Shown here piece by piece: positions 55,741 to 64,000 of a DNA stretch of 64,000 nucleotides (positions are counted from its first letter, which is position 1; the number at the start of each line of letters is the position of its first letter). The translations under genes were made by a program, and so were the position numbers. This stretch comes from Immersiella caudata (Eukaryota; Ascomycota; Sordariomycetes; Sordariales; Lasiosphaeriaceae), in assembly GCA_030512335.1 (NCBI GenBank), contig JAULSU010000005.1, positions 1,488,001-1,552,000 on the forward strand, read 5' to 3'. The notes under the pieces are model-generated. The model did no database searches. It worked only from the letters and a program-made list of their open reading frames with translations, and was not told the DNA's origin.

Positions 55741-55903
55741 CTCATGCCCTCCAACCTCACACTGTCACCGAGTCACAGATCATCCGAATCACGCTCTTTC
55801 AAAAGGCCTATATTGAGTCTTTATCCCACTGAAATCCATCATAGCCCAATATCCAAGCCATATCATATGATCCCTCTATCGTGATCGCATCCCTGCTTTT
55901 GTC

Positions 55904-58900
55904 TTACCCATTTGTGGTCGTCAGACCAAGTGCTTTCTCTGCAGAACTCCTCTTCCTGAATGTCTGATAATACTTCCTCAGATGCTCCCCAGGAAAGACA
56001 TCCTCGCCGCACTCGCGGACAATGTCATGCAGTACAGGCCAGAGCGCGAAGTCCGCTGGAGATGGCTGGGCTCCTCCGGCGATGTAGAGTGCTGCTTCTG
56101 TGGCAGCGGCGTCGTTGTCTTCCGCGATGCTGGTGGTGGGGATACGAGAAGCTTCTTCTGCATATTTCTCCCACTCGGCGAGCTCTTTCTTTGCCCAGCT
56201 GATGAGATTGCTGGACTTCTTGTCTTCATTGGCCTTGGCGTCCTTCTGCGTGGCGCGCCACTTGCCCAGGAGATCTAGTCCACTTTGTAGACGCACAAAG
56301 CGCTTGGCGACCTCGCTGCCTACCAGCTGGTCATACCTCCTGCCTGCTCCGTACACGGCATCAAGGTACCTCAACACCGTCTCGTGGCCATCGACGACTG
56401 CCCTACCGACGTCGTTGTCCTCGAAGCGGACGTCTCCCTCAACGCTCCCCTTGGCACACGATATCCCCAGCTCGGCAAGCGCCAGAGTTACACGCGTATT
56501 TGCCAAAGGATCCTTTCCCGTGCAAAAGCGTTTCGGCGTGCCCATGTGTAAGATGTTGAAGCCCTCTCCGTACATGGCATCCCAGTCGAAGTCGCTGCTG
56601 TTGTTCTCGGCGCCGAAAGCCTGTAGCATACGCACTGCCTCGGGGGTCTGCCCGTTGATAACAGCATGGGCGTCCTTCTTCGCCTTGGCCACTGCTCCCT
56701 GGCCCCAGATGCGAGACTGGGTGGAATCGAGGAACGTTCCGATCTGGCGGAACGTGAGAGAGATACGTGCGCCGCCGTGCGACAGCTCTGCGGCCGTCTT
56801 CTCACGCTCGGAACGCTTGTCCTGCTTGATGGCGTGCAGCCATCGCTTGTTGGTCTCCAGGCCCATGCGGCAGAGGCTATTGTGCGGCAGCGGGGCACGC
56901 TGAGCCTGACGGGCCTGGCCCTTACTGACGGTTGACTCCTCAGGTTCGGTGGGCTTCTTGGATGGCGAAGCGTCTTTATCCTTGCGCTGTCTCTTGGTGC
57001 GGAAGAGCATGGTGCGTTCGGCGCCCAAGCTGACGTTGGCGATGAAACTCCCACGAACAATGTCCAGGGTCTTGTCGCTGTGCTCGCTGATGTAGTCGTT
57101 GCCGCTGCGGTAGTGCTGTATCAGCACGTGGTTGAGCGGGTGACCGAGGTGCTTCTCGATTTCCGTCTTGATGGCGAGCACGGTTGGAGAAAATGGAAGA
57201 AGCGGAGGGGATTCGTCCGAGGGGTGGCGGTAGACAGGCATATTGCCTTCGTCATCGACGGTGCCTTGGACAGCGATGCGGCGCGGCACCTCGCCGCCGA
57301 GATGCGACATGCCGGCCCAGCTTACCTCCCGCAGCAGGTCATCGAAGGCGCTCTCAGCCAGGGCGTGGGGAAGGACGTTCGTGATGATGGTCGTGTCCCC
57401 CTCACACAAGGGCTCGGAGAATGTTGGATCGGCCATGGCGCCTGCGTTAGCTTTCGAAGGGTCGCTTGTTCGGTCTTTTTGGCTCGTCGTCTGCTCCGAC
57501 CTTTCCGACTTCTCGGTCGGCTGTGACGGCTTCGGCGGAGATTGAGGGGCCTTCGATTTCGCCGGCGACGTCGTCTCGGGACTCGTCGCTTTTTGTGGGT
57601 GCTTGGTCTTGATCCTGGTCTGTTTATGCTCAGCTTCGGCCTGCGGGTTGGCGCCGGCTGACGACGAGGGACGGCGCGGTGCTGGGTGGGGTTGGCCAAC
57701 GGCGCGGTTGGCCGCAGCAGCGAGCCTTGCAGCTCGTGCAGCTTCCAGTCGTTTTTGTATCGCACGCAGTGACTCACCCTCATCCGATTCCTCCTCTGAC
57801 GATGTGTCGTCGCTGTCGCGTGCTTCCAAGGGCGCGTCCATGTCAAGGGGCTTCGCATGGGATTGGCTGCGCGTCTTCGATCCGTTTCTAGCGCCTGCTG
57901 CGGCTTCAGCGGCTTCAGTGGCTGTGGACTCCGCGACTGTCGACTCCTGCGGCTGAGTCGCTGGGGTTGCCCCTGCAGAAGGCTTATCCGCCGGTGACGC
58001 AGACAAAGGTACCGGGCCCAGAGGAGGACTACTTAAACTCAACGATATCTTCGAAATGGCGGGCGAGAGGCCTGTCGTGTGAGACGCAGGGGGCTGAATG
58101 GATGCGTCCCGCCCAGCACCAGCCGTGTCGATTTTGACGTCTTTGCTCGTCTTTTCCCTGTCACTCCTGACATCCTTCACTGGTTGAGTCATCGCCTGCT
58201 TCTTCTTCGGCGGTGGCAGGTTCGCAAGAACCTCGTCGGCCTTGAGCACCTCGCAGCCGGTGAGCTCGGTGAGTTGTCGCAGGGCAGTCATGTGTCGCAG
58301 CTCGCTGCGGTAGCCACAGCAGTCCTCCACTATCGTCATGTCGTGGCCGTGCTTCCCTGCGTCCAGTGCCGTCGCGTAAATGCTGACATTGCTCAAGGCG
58401 CCGCAAATGTACATCTCAGTGACAAAGCGGCCCCGGAGCATCTGTACCAGTTGCTGTTGCTCTGAAGCGAAGGCGCTGTAGTGGTTCTTTGTGAAGACGG
58501 TATCGCGGCCCGTAACCACGGCCTCCTGAACCATCGGGGCAAGGTCGGCGCCAGAAGTGCCCTTTCGGACACACATTGGCTTTTCTGCCATGACGGAAAT
58601 GCTCAGGAATGCTTCATCATCACCCTCCAACGCGGCCGAATCCTGCACCCTAGACGCTGGCCGGCGACCTCGAGCAGGAGCCCTGAGCGGGGGAGCGTCG
58701 GACACGACGACTTGATCTCCATCGGGCGCTATGGGGCAGTGGCGCTCAAACTCAGTGCGGATCCAGATGACGTCGCCAGCCCCGGAGTCTCGAAAGGCCT
58801 TGACAAACTCCAGGGTGCGGGAGACAAATGCGTCGGGCTTCTCGACAGGAAGCGCCCCGTCCGGAGAGACAAAGTCATTTTGGAGGTCAAGAACTAAGAG

Positions 58901-58999
58901 GGCCTTGCGGGTCGCCACGAAGGGGAGCGCCGAGAGGTTGATGGGGAACATGGTGGTAGGCATGGTTGCTGCCCGGAGGGAAGACGCGGTTCTGCGCAA
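55904..58999 (-). CDS. Isochorismatase / AlkB-like dioxygenase / GST-like triple fusion
   Basis: Single exon, 1,031 aa; Met13 at 58963 or Met17 are alternative starts. Domain 1 (about 30-250) is an isochorismatase-like cysteine hydrolase: KALLVLDLQNDFVSP (Asp), FTKNHYSAF (Lys) and MYICGALSNVSIYAT (Cys). A long Ser/Pro/Lys/Glu-rich linker (about 270-540) follows. Domain 2 (about 550-800) is an AlkB-type Fe(II)/2-oxoglutarate dioxygenase with QHYRSGNDYISEHSDKTLD (HxD) and AELSHGGARISLTFRQIG (second His and Arg). Domain 3 (about 830-1020) has a GST-like fold: RVTLALAELGISCAKG, DGHETVLRYLDAVYGAG, and QPSPADFALWPVLHDIV. AlkB proteins remove alkyl groups from nucleic acids or proteins. The combination suggests a multi-activity damage-response or detoxifying enzyme, but this is inference. 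The frame is completely open. Confidence 0.92.
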   Translation of the reverse strand: MRRTASSLRAATMPTTMFPINLSALPFVATRKALLVLDLQNDFVSPDGALPVEKPDAFVSRTLEFVKAFRDSGAGDVIWIRTEFERHCPIAPDGDQVVVSDAPPLRAPARGRRPASRVQDSAALEGDDEAFLSISVMAEKPMCVRKGTSGADLAPMVQEAVVTGRDTVFTKNHYSAFASEQQQLVQMLRGRFVTEMYICGALSNVSIYATALDAGKHGHDMTIVEDCCGYRSELRHMTALRQLTELTGCEVLKADEVLANLPPPKKKQAMTQPVKDVRSDREKTSKDVKIDTAGAGRDASIQPPASHTTGLSPAISKISLSLSSPPLGPVPLSASPADKPSAGATPATQPQESTVAESTATEAAEAAAGARNGSKTRSQSHAKPLDMDAPLEARDSDDTSSEEESDEGESLRAIQKRLEAARAARLAAAANRAVGQPHPAPRRPSSSAGANPQAEAEHKQTRIKTKHPQKATSPETTSPAKSKAPQSPPKPSQPTEKSERSEQTTSQKDRTSDPSKANAGAMADPTFSEPLCEGDTTIITNVLPHALAESAFDDLLREVSWAGMSHLGGEVPRRIAVQGTVDDEGNMPVYRHPSDESPPLLPFSPTVLAIKTEIEKHLGHPLNHVLIQHYRSGNDYISEHSDKTLDIVRGSFIANVSLGAERTMLFRTKRQRKDKDASPSKKPTEPEESTVSKGQARQAQRAPLPHNSLCRMGLETNKRWLHAIKQDKRSEREKTAAELSHGGARISLTFRQIGTFLDSTQSRIWGQGAVAKAKKDAHAVINGQTPEAVRMLQAFGAENNSSDFDWDAMYGEGFNILHMGTPKRFCTGKDPLANTRVTLALAELGISCAKGSVEGDVRFEDNDVGRAVVDGHETVLRYLDAVYGAGRRYDQLVGSEVAKRFVRLQSGLDLLGKWRATQKDAKANEDKKSSNLISWAKKELAEWEKYAEEASRIPTTSIAEDNDAAATEAALYIAGGAQPSPADFALWPVLHDIVRECGEDVFPGEHLRKYYQTFRKRSSAEKALGLTTTNG

Positions 59000-59163
59000 C
59001 GCTGGTGTAGAGAAAACAAAGTCAGGAATGGTTATTTCTGTGTCCCCATGTCAGCCGCATTATTCTCCGAATTTAGGGCGATGAACCTCAGTATCTCAGA
59101 AGGTTGTGAAGCTCAGACTTACACTCGTCCCTGTGTTGATGTTTCATGTTGTGGTGGTGCATG

Positions 59164-59556
59164 TCAAGGCTGGATGTTTACGGAAGACGGGTGTATGTTG
59201 AGATAAGCAGACTGTTCAATAAAGGCATGGCCGCCAGAAAGGGAGGTGAGAAGCGCGCAAATCGGTCCGTCGGATCGAGAACCCAGCCCGTCACCATGAG
59301 AAGATCCTTTGCGGTGGTACGACACAGCAGACCAAGTAGGGAGGATGTATGCGGATTTGTTGGTAGACTTGGTAGACACGACCTGTTTCGGAAGAGAAAA
59401 AAACGGTAACGCGGACGGATCGGCAGTGGTGATTTGAGTGGAAGTGAGCAGGAGCCGGAAAGGCGACGGTGGCGCTGGTGAGGAGTGCTGACGAACGGGG
59501 GTTGTTGTATTTGTTTGGCGTGTAAGATGGCGGGTAAGGGGTATGAGGCTCGACAC
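59164..59556 (-). CDS. Doubtful small protein with presequence-like N-terminus
   Basis: A 130-codon frame begins MSSLIPLTRHLTRQTNTTTP, which is Arg/Thr-rich with no acidic residues and could be a mitochondrial presequence. The remainder shows no family features and may include intron sequence (a possible donor lies after FFSLPKQ). It lies just upstream of the fusion gene on the same strand. Only weak support. Confidence 0.25.
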   Translation of the reverse strand: MSSLIPLTRHLTRQTNTTTPVRQHSSPAPPSPFRLLLTSTQITTADPSALPFFSLPKQVVSTKSTNKSAYILPTWSAVSYHRKGSSHGDGLGSRSDGPICALLTSLSGGHAFIEQSAYLNIHPSSVNIQP

Positions 59557-62500
59557 TGCTTTGGCCTGAGCCGGGTCGGTGCTAGGGCCGTGGAGAAACG
59601 CAGATCTCGACGGGGCCTGGTCGAGGAGGGTAGTTATTACAAGTAGATGTCAAAGGGTGGAATCTCGAAACCGGGCCCGGCGTCAGTTGGCCGCGCACGT
59701 TGGTAGATAAACCTCGGGGCCTGACGGGTAGCCAGGCCAAACGTGCAAGCGGAGAAAAGTGCAGAAGATGGCCAGTCAGACGGTCCAATCCACACGCGCA
59801 GTCGGGCGGGCATTTTTGAACCAGACGACGGTCTGGCGACGCTGTGGGAGCCGTGGGCAAATTGGTGGGGTAGAAAAACCTCTTCGGACTTTACCATGGG
59901 TTGCCAAGAACGGCCGGCCACTCCCTGCCCCCCCTTAGCTCTGCTCTGGGGCCTGAGCATGTCCTGAACGCCCTGCACGCCTGGTTGGCAAACGAACGCT
60001 TCATCAGCGAGCGAATGCTACCCGTGGACGATGACCTACGGGGCCTGGGGGCTGACTCTCTGGCCCTCGAGAGGGCTCTGGACTTTGCACGTCCACAACC
60101 CTCCTGCATGTCTCAGCGGGCTGTTACTGATGTTACCCGTCGCGTTGTCAGCTTTCTGTGAGACCCAAGGGTTATGGTTGTTGTCTTGCATCCTCCCGCC
60201 ACTGACGCCGCAACGGCAGCAACCTAAATTCCTGTGTCAATACTGACGGGACAACCTCAGTACAACGAGGTACAGAGACCGATGTCGTGCGAGGACGGGT
60301 GGCTCCTCCATACGGCGCAATGTTCAGATGACCTCGGCAGCATCATCGCGCAGGCGGGCGGCATGGGTGCGGCCTTGCAGGGCGCCAATCTCAACCCGAT
60401 AGTTGTTCGAATTTGGTTCGCCGTAGCGATCCAGGGGGCCTGATGGAACACGAACTCTGAGCAGAGCATCGGGCGGAGATCACCCGGGTTGCTCTTGCCC
60501 GATGCCCAGGAAAGAGCGCGAATTTTGCGGTGACTACCCATCGTGCTTACTTCCTCAGCGTGGAAGGCAAGATACGGGAAGGCAAACACCCACCCAACCT
60601 CCGCGGCGCCCCAACAGAAGCCAAAAATCGAGCCATCGAATCAACCGCGATTTTGATATCTGGGATTCCTTGTGGGCTGTTTTCTTTTGAGCCGTCATCC
60701 GCCGGGAGCGCCGGACGCCTGCCGCGGCCCCGCAGCCACGAGCAGCCCTGGTTATCCTGCAGCAGCTGAGCACGCTGACACGCTGGACAGTTGCAGAGCC
60801 CCCCCGCTAACTTGACAGCGTGTGGAGCCGCCTGGAAGCGGCGTTGAGCCCATCAGTCCAGGCCTGCATCCCGTCCCCTCGTAAGCAGCCACTCAGAAGC
60901 AGCGCGGAGCCAGCTCCATCACGCCAACGATGAGGGGTAGGGAAAGCGTCCCATCCACTCAGAGCCCCGCAACAGGGTCCATCGCAGTCGGGACATCGCA
61001 ATCTCAACATCGTTGAAACATGGCGGAGAGCCGCTATGCTACCAGACGTGGTATTTTGACCCCGGACGTGAGAACTAGGAGCTCTCACCGGTGTTCTCGT
61101 CAAACGTTCAGCGGGGACTGTGCGCCACCGACGAGCAGCACCAGGAGCAAAGCACGGTCTTGCTGGCGAGATTTTTTCCCCTTCCACATGAACGACTCGT
61201 AATTTTCCTCCATTTGGAATCGATGTCCGCCTAGTGGCGCCCGCAGACGATGAAGGATCCGACCATTAAGCGCTGGACCTGCAGCGCTGTGGGAAAATAC
61301 ATGGCACATGTCTCTTCGGTTGCATCCAAGATAGTGCTAGGCCTCTGTTGGACATCGGTACCACTGCCTTCCAGGCTTGTCATAAGTTACTATAACATGG
61401 GCAGCGAATATTCGCACTCACCAAGATGCTACCACCTGCGAGCTCGAAGCACGGATCTACCCCCCGAGGTGTCACATGATAGAGGAGGCGGAACACGGAC
61501 GTGGGGAGGAGAGTGGGATGCAGCAAACGGCGCCGCTTACTTACACCGACTACATGAGAGGATCAATCACACCGACACACGGCACCCGCTTCCGGAACCA
61601 GTCGGGTGAGCAGCGTTCAGCGGCGAGCACAGACAGACAACACCTCGCCATGACCGGATAAACAGAACACCAACCACCTCTGTCTGAACTTTTGCTTCTG
61701 AACTCTGCCGACTCGACTCGAGCAATACTGAAATAAGCAAGGGTGTTTTCTGCGGTTGCCACGGACGGACGTTCCTCCAACTGCAATACCACACCACCAC
61801 GCGTCGCACGAAACCGATATAGCCCCTTTGGCCGCAACATATTACCCTCCCACGGCTTCCCGCACCCCCATCTTCAGAATTCTCCACTAACAAGCCCGGA
61901 CAGCCGAGGTGGCTTGCCCCGTGCCGAACCGGCCCATGGTCCATCCATTCTGGAAAAGTAGGTGGGGGATGCACTTCTACGGCATCGGCGGCAGAGGAAT
62001 CGGATAGAAATGCAACCCTCGGCCCCCAACCAACAACTAGCTCGGATGCTACGCACACCTCACGAAAGACTTTCCCTTCACAGACACACAGCAGATAGAC
62101 TGCTCAGCTCATCTTGCAACTTCCTCCTTCGAAAGGGGGAAAGTCCTTGGATACGTCGCACCAGGCACTTTTTTGTCCAACCTAGGAGCTTAGCTGTGGT
62201 GACGCCCGCAGCGGAGGAAACGGGATCCCGCATCGGGAAGCGACCTTTCCATCGGCTGGTCTGAGCCGGACTGCCTCGATCCGAGATGACCGTTGACGAG
62301 GCGTCTGCAGCAAATCGGGCAAGGCAGCTCGCCCCTGCCCGCTCTGCCTTACGCAACTGCAATATCTAGTTTGACGAAAAACGCTATACGTACATTGCTG
62401 TAGTATTCACCTTCTCCGTTTGGCAGTATGCATTCTACAGAATTAGACCTGCCCCGGAGATGACGGGCATCATCGCTGACCTCGGATATTACCGTCCTAT

Positions 62501-62582
62501 CTGCAACAACGACGTCGCACCGCACCGGACTGGACCCGGCCCTTCTCAGCCCTATCCGAGTCACCTCGCTTCCCGTGTCTCG
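59557..62582. other. Gene-poor 3-kb region
   Basis: Many short overlapping frames exist on both strands but none carries recognised motifs or a consistent splice pattern. The composition is GC-rich and mixed. A CGCAATCTCAACATC word near 60986 echoes the array at 54.8-55.7 kb. No RNA gene or mobile element was identified. Confidence 0.4.
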
Positions 62583-64000
62583 TCAACTCGGTCCCGGCAC
62601 CGTCGGAATCCGCATCATCCCCCTCCAGCCCATCATCCCTTCCAGCTCTTCCACCACCTCGTCAAACGTCAGCCTGTCCTCAACCTCCGCGACTGCACAC
62701 TTTTGCCTCAAGTCCTCCAACCCTTGAACTCCCCTCGTTTCGTCCTCCAAATTTGCTAGTAGCTCAAGCATATCATCAATCAGGTACCCAAAAGCCAGCA
62801 CTTCCACCCTCTCAATGTGCTCCTCTTGCGCATGTCCCCGTCCGTAGATCGTCGCTGCATGGAAGCCACCCAGTAAAGCATGCTCATCCTCTTTGCTAGC
62901 AAGTACATTACGCGAAGAGATATCTCCGTGGGCAATACCATGGCTGTGAAGATGGGAAAGAGCGCCAGCGAGGCCGGTTAGCATAGAGATTGCGCAGGCG
63001 GCAGTGATAGATGGGGTCTCTGCTCCTATCTCTTCTCGCTCAGCAGATGACGCTTCTTGCTCAGAACGTGCTCTGCCCAAAGGCGTGTAACACTCCGGCA
63101 CAAGCTGCGTGACTGTCCCCCCGTAGTATGGCTCCCCGGAGGAATTACCATTCTCATCAGGGTGGTCGTAGATCTGCCCCAACACGGTAATGAGGCTTTC
63201 GTGGGCACCGGCCGCTAGGCGCGCGGCTAGTTCGTCCGCTGGTGAGCCGGAGTCGTTGGGACCCCCCTGGAAGAGCTGGATGGCGACGTCCTCGGTGTAG
63301 TGCTCGGATTGCTTCCAGAGGCCTGGGATGACGGGGTGAGAGGGGTCACGCGGCGGGAGGTCGCGAAGCTCAAGATCGCGCCAGGGGATGTTGGCGAGGC
63401 CAAAGGGGGTCTTGGAGGTCCCGTTTGCGACCGGGGAAGCGCAGGGGTTGCGGGCGAAGGAGAGAGCGGAGAGATTTGGCAGGGTGAGGAGCCAGTCGGG
63501 GAGGGAGGCGAGGCGGTTGGAGTTGAGGCGGAGGTGGGTGAGGTTGGTGCAGTTGGAGAGCGAAGTGGGAAGAGAGGTGAGTTGGTTGCCTGCGATGTGG
63601 AGTTTTTCGAGGTTGGTGCACTGGCCGATGCTCGTGGGGAGGGAGGTGAGGTTGTTGTTTGTTAGGATTAGTGAGAGGAGGCTGTGAGGGAGGGCGTCTT
63701 CAGGGATTCCGACCATGCCGTTTGCGCGGAGGTAAACAGCCCTGAGGTTGGGACATGATGCTAGTTCTTTGGGGAAGACCTCGAACTTGCAATTGTTGAA
63801 ATGGGCTACTTTAAGGTGAGGTAGTTCGGCGCCAAAGTTTGCAGGGAGTGATGAGAGTCCTGTGCTTGAGAGATCGAGTTCCTCGAGTGTGTCGCCAAGT
63901 TCAAGGATTTCGTCTGGAAAGGATGAGAGGGCGTTGTTCAGCTTGAACTTTCTGAGGCCTTCGCCTCTGTAGCCCCCATCTCGCAGGACTTGAAGATCAT
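62583..64000 (-). CDS. Leucine-rich-repeat protein pseudokinase (5' partial)
   Basis: The frame is open from the window edge to a stop at 62583 (about 470 residues seen). The visible N-terminal part is a series of leucine-rich repeats (LEELDLSSTGLSSLPANFG, LSLILTNNNLTSLPTSIGQC, LEKLHIAGNQLTSLPTSLSN). These are followed by a protein-kinase-like domain: YTEDVAIQLFQGG (VAIK position), AGALSHLHSHGIAHGDISSRNVLAS (catalytic loop) and EHALLGGFHAATIYG (DFG position). The catalytic-loop Asp and Asn are kept. The ATP-binding Lys is Gln and the DFG Asp is Gly, so the domain probably does not phosphorylate. The C-terminal end is short (FDEVVEELEGMMGWRG). Fungal members of this LRR-kinase family are intracellular and mostly uncharacterised. 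The start lies outside the window. Confidence 0.85.
   Translation of the reverse strand, partial: DLQVLRDGGYRGEGLRKFKLNNALSSFPDEILELGDTLEELDLSSTGLSSLPANFGAELPHLKVAHFNNCKFEVFPKELASCPNLRAVYLRANGMVGIPEDALPHSLLSLILTNNNLTSLPTSIGQCTNLEKLHIAGNQLTSLPTSLSNCTNLTHLRLNSNRLASLPDWLLTLPNLSALSFARNPCASPVANGTSKTPFGLANIPWRDLELRDLPPRDPSHPVIPGLWKQSEHYTEDVAIQLFQGGPNDSGSPADELAARLAAGAHESLITVLGQIYDHPDENGNSSGEPYYGGTVTQLVPECYTPLGRARSEQEASSAEREEIGAETPSITAACAISMLTGLAGALSHLHSHGIAHGDISSRNVLASKEDEHALLGGFHAATIYGRGHAQEEHIERVEVLAFGYLIDDMLELLANLEDETRGVQGLEDLRQKCAVAEVEDRLTFDEVVEELEGMMGWRGMMRIPTVPGPS

Noticed and set aside
54741..55884. Plus-strand frames running through the repeat array
   Set aside because: They change frame between units and share no protein-level repeat.
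60257..62362. Numerous 60-160-codon frames on both strands
   Set aside because: No conserved motif and no consistent gene structure; left as gene-poor.

Overview
This is nuclear DNA of a filamentous ascomycete (Pezizomycotina), perhaps a Sordariomycete. Genes are interrupted by short introns of about 49-120 nt with GT(A/G)AGT-like donors and CTAAC-like branch points. Fungus-specific families are present (HET, NACHT STAND, DUF1996, BLM10 proteasome activator, small secreted Cys-rich proteins, GPI-anchored proteins). There are no operons; genes lie on both strands with 0.3-3.6 kb spacers. Most gene models were assembled by hand from reading frames and splice signals.

Layout. 0-10.4 kb: a hypothetical gene, a single-pass membrane protein with an apple/PAN-like C-terminus, a six-exon DUF1996 secreted protein, a decayed multi-pass membrane protein gene, a frame-broken Cys-rich cell-surface gene with a 45-copy GGA tract, and a cupin. 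11.5-31 kb is accessory: a protein with a STAND-like N-terminus and a long heptad coiled coil, an NAPE-PLD-like metallo-hydrolase, a NACHT NLR, a cytochrome P450, a VOC protein facing a phosphoesterase relic, a broken F-box gene, a broken secreted-protein gene, a HET protein, a ~95-bp duplicated repeat, and a trypsin-like protease pseudogene. 31.7-37.7 kb: BLM10 (PA200), intact. 39-48.9 kb: a conserved 83-aa protein, a CAP/PR-1 protein, a methyltransferase, two intron-bearing tRNA-like genes, a 10-cysteine small secreted protein, a GNAT acetyltransferase, a CxxC protein and a GPI-anchored Cys-rich protein. 49.6-53.7 kb: RPL19 (start codon split by an intron) and mitochondrial SHMT. 54.8-55.7 kb: a degenerate repeat array of about 105 bp period. 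55.9-59 kb: an isochorismatase/AlkB/GST fusion. 59-62.6 kb is gene-poor. 62.6-64 kb: a partial leucine-rich-repeat pseudokinase.

Taken together, conserved housekeeping genes (BLM10, RPL19, SHMT) read cleanly through every splice, while six accessory genes carry in-frame stops or frame shifts. This looks like real gene decay in a fast-evolving region rich in self/non-self recognition families (coiled-coil/STAND-N, NACHT, HET). Assembly error remains the alternative for single shifts. The observations most worth following up are the repeat array, the triple fusion enzyme, the heptad-array protein beside the NLR, and the pseudokinase. No defence system or biosynthetic cluster can be demonstrated from sequence alone.
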